DNA of 11,421 nucleotides from Bifidobacteriaceae bacterium (GCA_031258055.1 JAIRNM010000378.1:1-11421); one strand, 5' to 3'; shown: positions 1-8,724, counted from the first letter of the stretch. Notes: generated by a model from the letters alone, not told the origin. Numbers and translations: made by a program.

Positions 1-315
1 GCCTGATTCGCTGCCCCGTTCGCGCCTGGGTGCTGCGGCGCGGATGGCCAGGGCGGCCGCGACTACATGGACGCAGATCCCGGCCGCTGGGCAGGGGCAG
101 CTAGCCCGCGCCGGTCCGCCCGCGTCCAGGCTTACCGTGTATTCACCCACCTGGACCTGGCCCGAGCGACCGGACCATTGCTTGTCCCCTTCCAACCCTT
201 CGGGAAGCACCGCGGCCGGGGCGAACTTGGCCGCCCGGCGCACCAGCCCTGGACTGGCGAGTTGGGCCAAGGCCGAATCCTCCAGCCGCCAATAGACCTC
301 AGCCCAGCCGCTCAT
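1..315 (-). CDS. SWIM zinc-finger protein, N-terminal part (YehQ-type), cut by window edge
   Basis: Only the first 105 codons are in the window; the gene continues past position 1. The start is the ATG at 315..313. It overlaps the TGA of the VWA gene by 4 nt (ATGA), and a strong GGAGG lies 7 nt upstream (323-327). The visible protein opens with MSGWAEVYWRLED and carries C73-P-C75, five residues, then C81-V-H83. This is a complete CxCx(n)CxH SWIM zinc site, followed by an alanine-rich helix. SWIM domains are known to bind DNA or protein; the ligand here is unknown. As the last visible gene of the DUF4132-MoxR-DUF5682-VWA series it occupies the place of E. coli yehQ, which also encodes a SWIM protein. 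The SWIM call is read directly from the motif. The YehQ equivalence is inferred from context and the length cannot be judged. Confidence 0.85.
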   Translation of the reverse strand, partial: MSGWAEVYWRLEDSALAQLASPGLVRRAAKFAPAAVLPEGLEGDKQWSGRSGQVQVGEYTVSLDAGGPARASCPCPAAGICVHVVAAALAIRAAAPRRERGSESG

Positions 316-1430
316 CCCATGACCTCCGCCAGCCAGTCCGCCAACCGGTCTGGCGTCATGGCGCCGATCTCCATGCCGCGATCCGCTAGCAGTCGCGCCA
401 CATGCGGATCAAACACCGCCGCCGCTGATTCGTCCAGCGCGCCCAGGCCCAGCAAAGTGACTCCAGCGGCTTTCAACCGCCCGGCGGCCGCCACCAGTCC
501 TGCCACGGAGCCGCCCTCCTCGAAGTCGCTGATCAGCACCAACACCGTCCGCGCCGGTGTTCGCACCAGCCTCTCGCAGTACCGCAAGGCCCGGCAGATG
601 TCTGTGCCGCCACCCAACTGGGCGCCCATCAGCACCCCGACGGGATCTGAAGCCTGCTCGGTCAGGTCCACCACGGCTGTGTCGAACGCCAGCAACCGCA
701 CGTTGACGCCTGGTAGCGCCGCCAAGATAGACGCGCACACGGCGCTGTATAGCACCGACTCCGCCATCGATGCGCTCTGATCGACACACAGCAGCACATC
801 CCACTCAAGGCTGCGCCGGGCGCGCGCGTTGAACCGCAGCCGGTCCACCACCAAGCGTCCGGTTTCAGCGTCATAGTTGGCCAGGTTCGCCCGGATGGTG
901 GCCCGCCAATCGAGGTCTTGCGCCCGCGGCCGAAACGAGCGCCGGAACCGGTTGCGCCGCCCGCTGAACGCTTGCGCGAACCGGGTCTTTAGCCGCGCCG
1001 CAATTTGCTCCACCACCTTGGCGATTACCGTCCGCAGGCCCGCCTCCAACTTGGCGTCAATGCTCCCTCGAACCGTCAACAGCGCGGCGCCGAGTTCCGG
1101 ACTCGGCTCCAAGGAGTCGGCTGTCGCCGGGTCCGCCAGCAACTCCGTCAACCCGTAGCGCTCGACCGCCTTCGCCTGCATGCGCTCGAAGGCCGACTTG
1201 GGGAACAACTCACGGGTCCGCGCCAACCAGTTGATCGCCGTTAGCTGCGAGGGGTCGAGCGAACCGCCACCGCCCGGTTCCGGGCGCAGCCCCCGCTCCG
1301 CGTACTCCCGGTCGAACAGGTATCCGAGGGCCGTATCCAAATCAAGGTCGCGCGCGCCAAAGGCTTGGGCGCGGGGCAGAGCGCCGTCGGCGTAGCGCCC
1401 CAGCGCCAACCGCCACCGCCGTACGTTCAT
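312..1430 (-). CDS. VWA-domain protein with intact MIDAS, partner of MoxR ATPase (YehP-type)
   Basis: This 372-aa protein has an N-terminal helical half (about 1-200, with a basic arginine-rich stretch near 158-170) and a C-terminal von Willebrand factor A domain (about 208-372). The metal-ion-dependent adhesion site is complete: D217-Q-S219-A-S221 (DxSxS), T276 in GGGTD, and D302 in LVLISDF. There is no signal peptide or membrane segment, so it is probably cytosolic. VWA proteins encoded beside MoxR ATPases are known to act as their substrate-binding or adaptor partners through the bound Mg2+, as in CoxD/CoxE-like and RavA/ViaA pairs. The ATG at 1430 overlaps the stop of the DUF5682 gene by 4 nt (ATGA), with a purine-rich GGTGGAG just upstream, suggesting translational coupling. 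Length and neighbourhood match E. coli YehP. The substrate is unknown. Confidence 0.9.
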   Translation of the reverse strand: MNVRRWRLALGRYADGALPRAQAFGARDLDLDTALGYLFDREYAERGLRPEPGGGGSLDPSQLTAINWLARTRELFPKSAFERMQAKAVERYGLTELLADPATADSLEPSPELGAALLTVRGSIDAKLEAGLRTVIAKVVEQIAARLKTRFAQAFSGRRNRFRRSFRPRAQDLDWRATIRANLANYDAETGRLVVDRLRFNARARRSLEWDVLLCVDQSASMAESVLYSAVCASILAALPGVNVRLLAFDTAVVDLTEQASDPVGVLMGAQLGGGTDICRALRYCERLVRTPARTVLVLISDFEEGGSVAGLVAAAGRLKAAGVTLLGLGALDESAAAVFDPHVARLLADRGMEIGAMTPDRLADWLAEVMG

Positions 1431-3910
1431 TGGGCTCCACCCCCTCGGGCCCAGGCCCCGAGCCCGTCCGCCTCCAGCGACTCGAGCAGCGCCGCTTCGA
1501 CAGCTACGCCCAAGCGCAGATCTGCCTCCGAGACGTCTCCGGCGCCGGTCGCGATGTCCTGCGCCCCCAAGCCGGACAGCTTGGCGACTTGCTCCGCCAG
1601 CCGGGCGGTTTCGCGGGGACGGAGGCGCGCGAAGGCTAGGCGCAGTTCCGGCAGGAAGGCCAAGAACGCGGGCTCGTCCATGTCTCCCAGCGCCTGGTCC
1701 ACCACCTCGAACAGTTCCGGTGTGTGCAGGATCAGGTCGGGCGCGGCCCGCATCAAGCCCTGGAAGAACCGCATGGCCAGGGCCGGGTCGGCCCCTGGCG
1801 CGAATAGTCCGCGCAGCCGCGCGGCCACTTCGCCATCTGGCGCGGTGCCGTCGATCTCCGCGAAAGCCATCAGCGCCCCCGCCACGCCCGGCGCGGCGCT
1901 GCCGGAGCGCCGCAACCGGTCCAGCGACTCGCTCAGCTGAGCTGCCAGCTCGGCAGCGCCTACACCACTCGGAAACCCCGGCTCCGACAGTCCGTCCAGG
2001 AGGCCAATCAGTTCTCGCACGCCTATCATCGCCTCGACCGCTCGCTCCTCGGCATCCTCCGGGACATCCGCGCTTTGACCCACGAGGTAGACCAGTTGTG
2101 GCACCGCCCGTGCGACCAGCGCCTCTAGCTGCTGCGGGCGCGCCAGGTCCAACACTTCCGCCGCCCGCGTCAAGCCGAGCAGGCGTCGTGCCGCCCCGAG
2201 CACGGAACCCAAGTCCGAGTCTTGGCCGATCACCTCGTAGAGCATCTGCTCCAACGCCGGGAACTCGTCCGCTAGGCCGATCAGCGCCGCCTGGGCCACT
2301 ACCTCCGCCACCCGGTCCGAGCGCGGGCGCTCGTCCTCCTCGTCAGCAAGGCGGGAACGGAGGCGCTTGCGGGCGGCATCGGCCAAGGTGGCGCCGTCGG
2401 TGACCAAGGCCACCAGCGCCGCCTCAACCATTGGGGTCCAGGCGTAGCTCCACTTCTCCTGGGCGCGGCTCAGCGCCTCGCCCGCCGCGTAGTCGGGGCC
2501 GCTCAACCGCTGCGCGAAGCCCACGTCCAGAAATGCCATCAACCACAAGAACCGGCTCCGGCGCCGGGCGTTCGGTGAGCGGCGCAGATCCAGCGCGGTG
2601 GTCCTTGACTCCCCGCTGGACAAGTTGAACCGCAGATCAAGGGCGGTTTTTCGGGTCTCTTGGACAATCGGCGGAGCCGGGCAGCCGGGCGGGAGCCGAC
2701 CTTCCTTGTCCCCATTGAAGACTTTGGCCACGGCGCTTCGCAGGGCAGCGGGGGCGTCCGCACCGCCAGAGAAGCAGGACGTGCAGGCATCCAGCAGATC
2801 GGACCGGCCTGTGACCGCGTGACCGCGCAAGGCGGCTAGGCGTTCGGCCTGTAGCGCCGCTTCGATTACCTGGGCGGCTCCGACCGCCTCTGCCGTGCCC
2901 GCCGCCCCAGCCGTGCGGGCCACATCCGCCAGGCACTGCGCGCCCAACCGGCCGGCGGCACCGGTCGGCGCGTCCCACACGCGCTGCCGGTAGCCCGGCG
3001 CCGCGATGCCGGCGCCGTAGCCGGTCTGGGCGGCGAGCTGGCCCAAGCTGTAGCGCACCAGCCAAGCCCCGCCCAGCATGGTGTTTCGCCTTGGCTGCTC
3101 CTCTATCGCATTTTCCTCGGCTGGAGGCGGGGCGCCGGTCACGTCCAAAGCAACGGCCAGCGCCTCGGCGAGAGCCAGAGTGTGGAATCCGCCGGTCACC
3201 ACGACCAAAGAGCCCAGCGCTTGCGTCCGCCACCTCAGGATGTGGGCGGCCATGACACTTTCGCGCTGGACGGAGCCCTCCGCCTCCAATACCTCCGGTT
3301 CGTAGTCCAAACGCGCCAAGGTGCTCCACGCGAACACATCCCGGAAGAGCCTGCGGGCGTCCGCGTCGGCCCCGCGCAGTTCGAACAGATGGTCCCAGAG
3401 CTCGTCGTGGTCGCGGCAGTGCTCATGGCGGGCTAACTGGGCTAAGCTGCGGCTCTCCGCGTAATAGCGTTCGCCGCGCAACGCGGCCACACCCTCGCCG
3501 CTCTCAGAATCCTCCTCCGGGCTGGCATCAATGAAGGCGACGTGCGCCCCGCCAGCCGCTCCGTCCCGCAAGGCCACCCACTCCGGGGAGAAATCTGCCA
3601 GCGGGTAAAACACCGCCGACCCCTTCTTAGGCAGGCCCAGCACCGCTAGCGGTGGCTCCGCTTCGGGGTGGCACAGCAGGTCAAGCAGCGAATCGTATTC
3701 GGCTGGCCCCTCGATCAGGACAGCCTGCGGGGAAACGGCCTTGATCAGGTGGCGCACGGCTAGGGCACAGGCCGGGCTGTGGTGGCGAATCGGAGCGAAC
3801 CAGATGCCCCGAGCTTCAAGCCCATCCAGTAGCGCCAGCCCGCGCGCTAGCCGAGGCGGCGGCCCTTCGGCGCCAAGGCTGAGCCGGGGATGGGAAGCGG
3901 GAGACGCCAC
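1427..3910 (-). CDS. DUF5682 family protein (YehM-type)
   Basis: This is a large protein of about 827 aa. I place the start at the GTG at 3910, 13 nt after the MoxR stop, with a weak GAGAG 10 nt upstream. A TTG at 4018 would lengthen it by 36 residues, but these would only read through the MoxR gene in another frame and there is no well-placed ribosome site. The N-terminal third holds the recognisable DUF5682 blocks: IRHHSPACA (41-49), LIEGPAEYDSLL (65-76), FYPLADFSPEWVALR (101-115), AFIDAS (125-130), RESVMAAHI (216-224) and VVVTGGFHTLAL (236-247). The remainder is helical and alanine/leucine rich with no motif I recognise. No signal peptide or membrane helix is seen. The family has no settled biochemical role. 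The His/Glu-Gly-Pro/Gly-Gly-Phe-His pattern recalls EreA/ChaN/TraB-TIKI enzymes (inference). The position between MoxR and VWA genes matches E. coli yehM. Confidence 0.85.
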   Translation of the reverse strand: MASPASHPRLSLGAEGPPPRLARGLALLDGLEARGIWFAPIRHHSPACALAVRHLIKAVSPQAVLIEGPAEYDSLLDLLCHPEAEPPLAVLGLPKKGSAVFYPLADFSPEWVALRDGAAGGAHVAFIDASPEEDSESGEGVAALRGERYYAESRSLAQLARHEHCRDHDELWDHLFELRGADADARRLFRDVFAWSTLARLDYEPEVLEAEGSVQRESVMAAHILRWRTQALGSLVVVTGGFHTLALAEALAVALDVTGAPPPAEENAIEEQPRRNTMLGGAWLVRYSLGQLAAQTGYGAGIAAPGYRQRVWDAPTGAAGRLGAQCLADVARTAGAAGTAEAVGAAQVIEAALQAERLAALRGHAVTGRSDLLDACTSCFSGGADAPAALRSAVAKVFNGDKEGRLPPGCPAPPIVQETRKTALDLRFNLSSGESRTTALDLRRSPNARRRSRFLWLMAFLDVGFAQRLSGPDYAAGEALSRAQEKWSYAWTPMVEAALVALVTDGATLADAARKRLRSRLADEEDERPRSDRVAEVVAQAALIGLADEFPALEQMLYEVIGQDSDLGSVLGAARRLLGLTRAAEVLDLARPQQLEALVARAVPQLVYLVGQSADVPEDAEERAVEAMIGVRELIGLLDGLSEPGFPSGVGAAELAAQLSESLDRLRRSGSAAPGVAGALMAFAEIDGTAPDGEVAARLRGLFAPGADPALAMRFFQGLMRAAPDLILHTPELFEVVDQALGDMDEPAFLAFLPELRLAFARLRPRETARLAEQVAKLSGLGAQDIATGAGDVSEADLRLGVAVEAALLESLEADGLGAWARGGGAQ

Positions 3911-3923
3911 GGGCCAACAACTC

Positions 3924-5036
3924 TCAAGCGCGCCAGGCCCTGGCCGCGGATTGGAAGTCCTTCCAAGCGCGGCTGCGCCGGGCCCGCTCGCGGACCACCG
4001 TGTCGAAGTAGAAGTCAAGGCGGGCGGCGTCCTCCTGGTTATCCTTCAGCGCCACGCCCAGCAACTGCCGGGCCATCCCTCCGGCGGTGACTTTGCCGTC
4101 GCCCAGGTAGCGTGCTTCCAGGGCGGCGGCCACTGCCACGTTGACCGCCTCAGCCGTGGACATCACCGTCTCCGGGCGTTTGATAGACGCACCCTCCGCC
4201 GTGGAGCCTGACCGTAGATCCCTGAACGCCGTGACCAGCAACTCCAACACGTCGCGCTCCACCTGGACCGCGGCGCGCTGGCCGCCCAACTCTGCCTCAA
4301 GCTGCCGGGACACCAGTTCTACCTCGAAGGCGGGGTCCGCGATGGGCCGAACCGTCTCAAAGTTGAACCGCCGCTTCAACGCGGCCGACATCTCGTTGAC
4401 GCCACGGTCGCGGAGGTTGGCGGTCGCTATCACGTTGAAGCCCGGCCGGGCCGCGATCAGTGCGTCCGAGCCCAGCTCGGGGATCATCAACTGTTTCTCC
4501 GAGAGGATTGAGACCATAGTGTCCTGAATCTCCGGCGCCGCGCGGGTGATCTCCTCGAAACGCGCCACCGCGCCCAGTTCCATCGCCTGACAGATCGGTG
4601 AAGGCACCAAAGACCGGCGAGACGGGCCCTCGGCCAACAGCAGGGCGTAGTTCCAGGAGTAGCGGACGTGGTCCTCGGTGGTGCCAGCCGTCCCTTGCAC
4701 CGTCAGGTTCGAGTTGCCGCTGATGGCCGCCGCCAGCAATTCGGAGATCATGGACTTGGCGGTGCCAGGCTGGCCCACCAGCATCAGCCCTTGCCGACCG
4801 AGTAGCGTCACCACGCAGCGGTCTACCAGCGGGTCGTCGCCAAAGAACTTGCGGCTAACGCCCAGTGCTTCGTCGCCGATTACGAACGCCCGGACTGCCC
4901 GTGCCGTCAGCTTCCAGCCGGGCGGCGGCGCTTCGCCGCGCGACGCGTCCCAGGCGGCCAGGCGCTCCAGTTCATCCGCCTGTTTTACCTCCGCCGGCTG
5001 CCGCAATACCTGGACTTGCTCGCTGTCAGAATCCAC
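3924..5036 (-). CDS. MoxR-class AAA+ ATPase (YehL-type)
   Basis: This 370-aa protein hydrolyses ATP to remodel protein complexes, by family knowledge of MoxR AAA+ ATPases. Visible motifs are Walker A GQPGTAKS (88-95), a Walker B of unusual form, VARFEEIT (157-164), sensor-1 asparagine N207 in NVIATANLRDRG, and the arginine-finger region ALKRRF (219-224). The stretch SILSEKQLMIPELG (176-189) is the MoxR beta-hairpin insert. The start is a GTG at 5036 with GGGAG 7 nt upstream (5044-5048). It overlaps the end of the DUF4132 gene by 11 nt, so the two are probably translationally coupled. The C-terminal part (about 230-370) is the lid helical bundle. The protein is probably cytosolic and hexameric, working with the VWA protein two genes downstream. 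Sequence type and gene order agree with E. coli YehL. The remodelling target is unknown. Confidence 0.93.
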   Translation of the reverse strand: MDSDSEQVQVLRQPAEVKQADELERLAAWDASRGEAPPPGWKLTARAVRAFVIGDEALGVSRKFFGDDPLVDRCVVTLLGRQGLMLVGQPGTAKSMISELLAAAISGNSNLTVQGTAGTTEDHVRYSWNYALLLAEGPSRRSLVPSPICQAMELGAVARFEEITRAAPEIQDTMVSILSEKQLMIPELGSDALIAARPGFNVIATANLRDRGVNEMSAALKRRFNFETVRPIADPAFEVELVSRQLEAELGGQRAAVQVERDVLELLVTAFRDLRSGSTAEGASIKRPETVMSTAEAVNVAVAAALEARYLGDGKVTAGGMARQLLGVALKDNQEDAARLDFYFDTVVRERARRSRAWKDFQSAARAWRA

Positions 5037-8000
5037 TCTTGTTCTCCCAGTCCTTGTCGAATTGTCCTGCCTCAGCCACGTAGGCGTAGTCGCCGTAGGC
5101 CTCTGCTAGCAGCACGGGCGGTACCGCCGCCAACGCCAGGGCGGCGCCGTCGCGCGCGAAGATCAGCTTGTCGAGCGCAGCCGGGACTTGTTCCTCCGGC
5201 AGGACTGAGCCGGTGAATTCGATTATGGCCGTGATCTGGGCGGACGGGAACTCCTTGGAGTAGGTGTTGAACCAGCCGCCGTCCTCCGCCAGCCCTCTGG
5301 TATAGCCGCGTTTGACGGCGCGACCCCGGATGGCGAACGAGTCCGAGAACCAACCACGCCTGGTGGCGACCTCCGCTTCCCCCTCTGGCAGTGAGGCGGG
5401 ATCCGGCAGGTCCGGAGGCGGCTCGGTGAACTGGTCGAACAGCGGTTTGACCGCGTAGTCCGCCAAATGCGTGCGCCATTGCCGCGCCTCGTCCGCCGTT
5501 ACGACCGCCCGGTGGGCCAGCCGGATCTCGCCCGCCGGGGGAATCGACAGGTCGGCATCGTTCGCGTCGAGGAAGTCCCCCTCTGGCGTGGGGCGGAACA
5601 GGCGGGGCGCGGCTCCGCTCTCCGGGATGTGCGACCAGACCAGCGCGGACACTAGCTGACGCATCACCGGATGCCCAGCTAGTGACTCAAGCCATGTCGA
5701 CGCGTCCCAAGCGCGCCCGACGCACATCGCCTCGTGAAGCCGGGTCGTCTGCAGCGCTACGACCTGCTTCAACTCCTTCTTCGAGGCGCTGAGCTGCGCC
5801 TTCGCCTCCTGGACCAGCTCTTCCGAGTCGGCGGCGGCCGCCTTCGGCAGAGCGGCGACCGGCTTACCCGCCGGATTGGAGAGTTGGACTGCGAACGCCC
5901 CGGTCTTCGCCGACCGGCCAATCCGGCCTGTGAAGACCCTGGAGCCGTAGTCCAGGCGGAGCACACCGTCATCTTCGAAACCCGCTGTCTGGATGGTGCG
6001 GTCCGCCAAGTCATCCATGGACCAGCCCCTGGATTGGGCGATCTCCTCGGAAAGCTCGGCGGCGACAGCCCGGACCGTCGCCTGCTTGAACTTCCGGGCG
6101 ATGGACAGCACAAACTGGATCGCGGCCGGATCGGGGTTCTCAGATGCGGCCCGGACCAGCGCCTCAATCTGGGCGCGGCGCTTGGGGTAGGCGCGGATGT
6201 AGGCCTGCCCAGCGGCTAACACGCGGTGGCCGGGCGCGAAGCAGGTCAAAGCGAGCAGGCCTTTCTCCCCGATGGCACTGCCCAGAAACTCGCCCGCCTT
6301 CAGCCGCCTCAGTTCCTCGTAGACCTGGTCCCGGGTCATGCGACCCATGGTCTGGGCCCACTCGCTGTCTGGGTACTGCTTGGCTTCCGCCTGGCGCCCT
6401 TGGTACACCGCGTCCACGTTCGCGGCGGCGTATTCGCGCGCTTCCTGGTCGCTGGGCGTGGCGATATCCTGCGCCACCCAGGCTTCCAGCGCGAAGACGC
6501 CCAGGGCCTCCCGGCTGGGCTGGTCGAGCAGCGACAGGTACAGCTTGAACAGGCCGCCGCCCGCTGGGTCCTTCATCTTCACCGCCAGCACCGCCCACCA
6601 GCGGATAATCGCCGGGTCTACCGGGTCCCCGCTCGCCCAGCGGCAAGCCGGGAGCGCATCTAGCGGCAGCCACTTCATGCCGACCGGGGGCTTCTTGGCC
6701 AGCCCCTTCTCAGCCGCCGCGGCCAGGGCCGCCGGAGTCAAGTAGTCGGCGACGTCATCGCCCAAGGCGGCGAGCGCCGCGAGGATAGCGGCTTGGACCG
6801 GCTCGCTCCGCTCACTCTTTAGCGCCGCCCGCAAGGCGGGCAGACCAGCCTGGCCACCGATCGCCGCGATCCAGCGGGCGGCCTCGGCGCGCATCTCCGA
6901 CTTGCTCGCCTCCAGGCCGCCCACCGCAATTGATCCCGCCTCCGGCCGCTTGGCCAAAACCGCTTGGGCCTGCGCCCGTAACGCCTTGGACCCTCCCAGC
7001 GCCAGTTTTGCCAGCACTGGCGTCAGCCGCGATGGTGGAACGGGCATCCCACGCAAGATCCTCAGCGCCTCAAGACCCGGTTCCCCCGGAGTCGACGGCT
7101 TCAAGGCCTTTTCCAGCAGCTCGGGGTGCTCGGCGAAGAGTGGCCAAAGGCCTGCGGCGGGATACGGCTTGCCATACCAGCCCTGGGTCAGGATAATCTC
7201 CCCCAACTCTGCGGCAATGTCTCCCTTGGCCGCCTTGTACCCCGCCTTCTCCACCTCCGCCGCCACTGCCCGCAGATCTGCGCCGGAGATGGGCCCGGCA
7301 CCGCTACTCAGATCTCCCCGGTTGATCCGCCGACCGCCTTTGCCATCAGGGACCAGGATTAGGCGGGCCAGCGCCGTAGCCTTGATGGACCCGATCACCC
7401 CTCGCAGCACTAGTGGGGGCAGCCAGTCCAGCGCCTTGGGCCGGACCCGGGATTCGCCGTCCAGCCAGGCGCGAATCGGCTCCGCGTCACGGCTCGAAAA
7501 GCCCTTGGCTTCTGCGTAGCGCTTCCGGAGCCACTTGGCTTGGGGGTACTCCAGGGCCGCGGCTTTGGCGTTTTCCACCGACTTGTCGATAGCGTCCCCC
7601 AACTTGCGGACGAAGTCCTCCGCCAGCGGAGCGAACTCCTCTGGCGCCACGGGTGGGATCTCCGGTTCGACCTCGGATACGGTCCGTGTCGCTTCCACCC
7701 GGCCCAGCACCTGCCCAATCACATCGCGCCTGCGCTGGGGACCGCCCTTCGCGAGTTCTTCCTCAAGGAGACGCCTGCCCGCCTCCCCCATGGCCGCCGC
7801 TGCCTCCGCCAGGCTGGTCAAGACTGGCCCATTGGCCTGCTCCAGCCCGGCAGCCACCAATTCCCCGTGCTCTTTACCAGGCAACCGGGCCGCTGCCGCC
7901 AGCGCCGCATCGCGGACCTGCTTGGACCGATCAAGCGCCCATTGACCTAGCGGTCCCGCCAGCGCCTCGCAGAACTCCTGGTAGAGGGCTATCCAACGCA

Positions 8001-8724
8001 GTGCGCGCGCCCGTTGTCCAGCCTCCAACGGCGCCAACAAGCCTGGCAAGTCCCCAATCACCTGACCAACCACGCGGGCGAGGGCCCGGGGCCCTGACCC
8101 CCCTAAGTCCGCCTCCCACTGCTTCAGATGCGCGTCGAAGCGCCAGGCGTCCTGTGTGGTCAGCTTGAGGAACGTGAACGCAATGATCTGGTCGGTCTCC
8201 GGTGGCCGGTATCCCACCGATTCCAAAGCGCCGACTTCGAAGGTTGGGGCCCAGTGCTTCGGTGAGTCGCTCCAGTACTGCCGGTTCTCCGACAGCGCCG
8301 CGAACCATCTGGGCACGGTGGCAGGCCAGGCGTCTGACAGATCGGCCGCCTTGGGCAAGGACAAGACCTGGCCCAGGCGCACCCACTGTTCCGGGGCCAG
8401 TTGGCTATGTTTCCGGCGCAGTTCCTGCAATTGGTTGCCGACCGTCCAGCCGGGAACGCCGTCCTCGAGGGCCTTGACTTCAGCTGGCCCCAGGTTGGCC
8501 AAATCCTCCGCCCGCCTGCCCGTCAGGGTGTATTCCAGCACCAAATCCGCCAAGTCCCGGCGCTCGTCTCGCAGCCGTTCGAACAACTTGGACAGTTCCT
8601 TAGGCGCACGCCTGAACGACTTCCCAACCGACCGCTTCAACAACACCGTCGCCTCGGTTCCCGCCCGGACAGGGGATGGAGCAGGCCGACCCGGTCCAGG
8701 CGCCTCCGGTGCCAGCCGCTTCAA
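5026..8724 (-). CDS. DUF4132 domain protein (MolR/YehI-type)
   Basis: This is a giant 1232-aa protein, close in size to E. coli YehI (about 1200 aa). The C-terminal DUF4132 domain begins near residue 900 with WSMDDLADRT followed by TAGFEDDGVLRLDYGSR. It continues through DLSIPPAGEIRLAH, and the end carries KRGYTRGLAEDGGWFNTY (about 1130-1150). The middle has two alanine/leucine-rich stretches resembling HEAT-type helical repeats (about 260-335 and 560-660), fitting a scaffold. No catalytic motif, signal peptide or membrane helix was recognised. The start is uncertain. TTG at 8724 follows an in-frame TAG by one codon and has AGGGGGG 9 nt upstream. GTG at 8646 has GAGG 5 nt upstream and would drop a Pro/Gly/Ala-rich 26-residue leader. 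It is the first gene of the five-gene operon and overlaps the MoxR gene by 11 nt. Its molecular function is unknown. MolR was an early name from an E. coli molybdate-regulation study and should not be taken as function. Confidence 0.88.
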   Translation of the reverse strand: MKRLAPEAPGPGRPAPSPVRAGTEATVLLKRSVGKSFRRAPKELSKLFERLRDERRDLADLVLEYTLTGRRAEDLANLGPAEVKALEDGVPGWTVGNQLQELRRKHSQLAPEQWVRLGQVLSLPKAADLSDAWPATVPRWFAALSENRQYWSDSPKHWAPTFEVGALESVGYRPPETDQIIAFTFLKLTTQDAWRFDAHLKQWEADLGGSGPRALARVVGQVIGDLPGLLAPLEAGQRARALRWIALYQEFCEALAGPLGQWALDRSKQVRDAALAAAARLPGKEHGELVAAGLEQANGPVLTSLAEAAAAMGEAGRRLLEEELAKGGPQRRRDVIGQVLGRVEATRTVSEVEPEIPPVAPEEFAPLAEDFVRKLGDAIDKSVENAKAAALEYPQAKWLRKRYAEAKGFSSRDAEPIRAWLDGESRVRPKALDWLPPLVLRGVIGSIKATALARLILVPDGKGGRRINRGDLSSGAGPISGADLRAVAAEVEKAGYKAAKGDIAAELGEIILTQGWYGKPYPAAGLWPLFAEHPELLEKALKPSTPGEPGLEALRILRGMPVPPSRLTPVLAKLALGGSKALRAQAQAVLAKRPEAGSIAVGGLEASKSEMRAEAARWIAAIGGQAGLPALRAALKSERSEPVQAAILAALAALGDDVADYLTPAALAAAAEKGLAKKPPVGMKWLPLDALPACRWASGDPVDPAIIRWWAVLAVKMKDPAGGGLFKLYLSLLDQPSREALGVFALEAWVAQDIATPSDQEAREYAAANVDAVYQGRQAEAKQYPDSEWAQTMGRMTRDQVYEELRRLKAGEFLGSAIGEKGLLALTCFAPGHRVLAAGQAYIRAYPKRRAQIEALVRAASENPDPAAIQFVLSIARKFKQATVRAVAAELSEEIAQSRGWSMDDLADRTIQTAGFEDDGVLRLDYGSRVFTGRIGRSAKTGAFAVQLSNPAGKPVAALPKAAAADSEELVQEAKAQLSASKKELKQVVALQTTRLHEAMCVGRAWDASTWLESLAGHPVMRQLVSALVWSHIPESGAAPRLFRPTPEGDFLDANDADLSIPPAGEIRLAHRAVVTADEARQWRTHLADYAVKPLFDQFTEPPPDLPDPASLPEGEAEVATRRGWFSDSFAIRGRAVKRGYTRGLAEDGGWFNTYSKEFPSAQITAIIEFTGSVLPEEQVPAALDKLIFARDGAALALAAVPPVLLAEAYGDYAYVAEAGQFDKDWENKSGF

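Noticed and set aside
67..780. 237-codon plus-strand open frame
   Set aside because: It lies antisense over the SWIM and VWA genes, has low-complexity Ser/Ala/Pro/Arg composition and no motif. It is a typical high-GC shadow.
1720..2403. 227-codon plus-strand open frame
   Set aside because: It is a Pro/Arg-rich readout opposite the DUF5682 gene with no family features.
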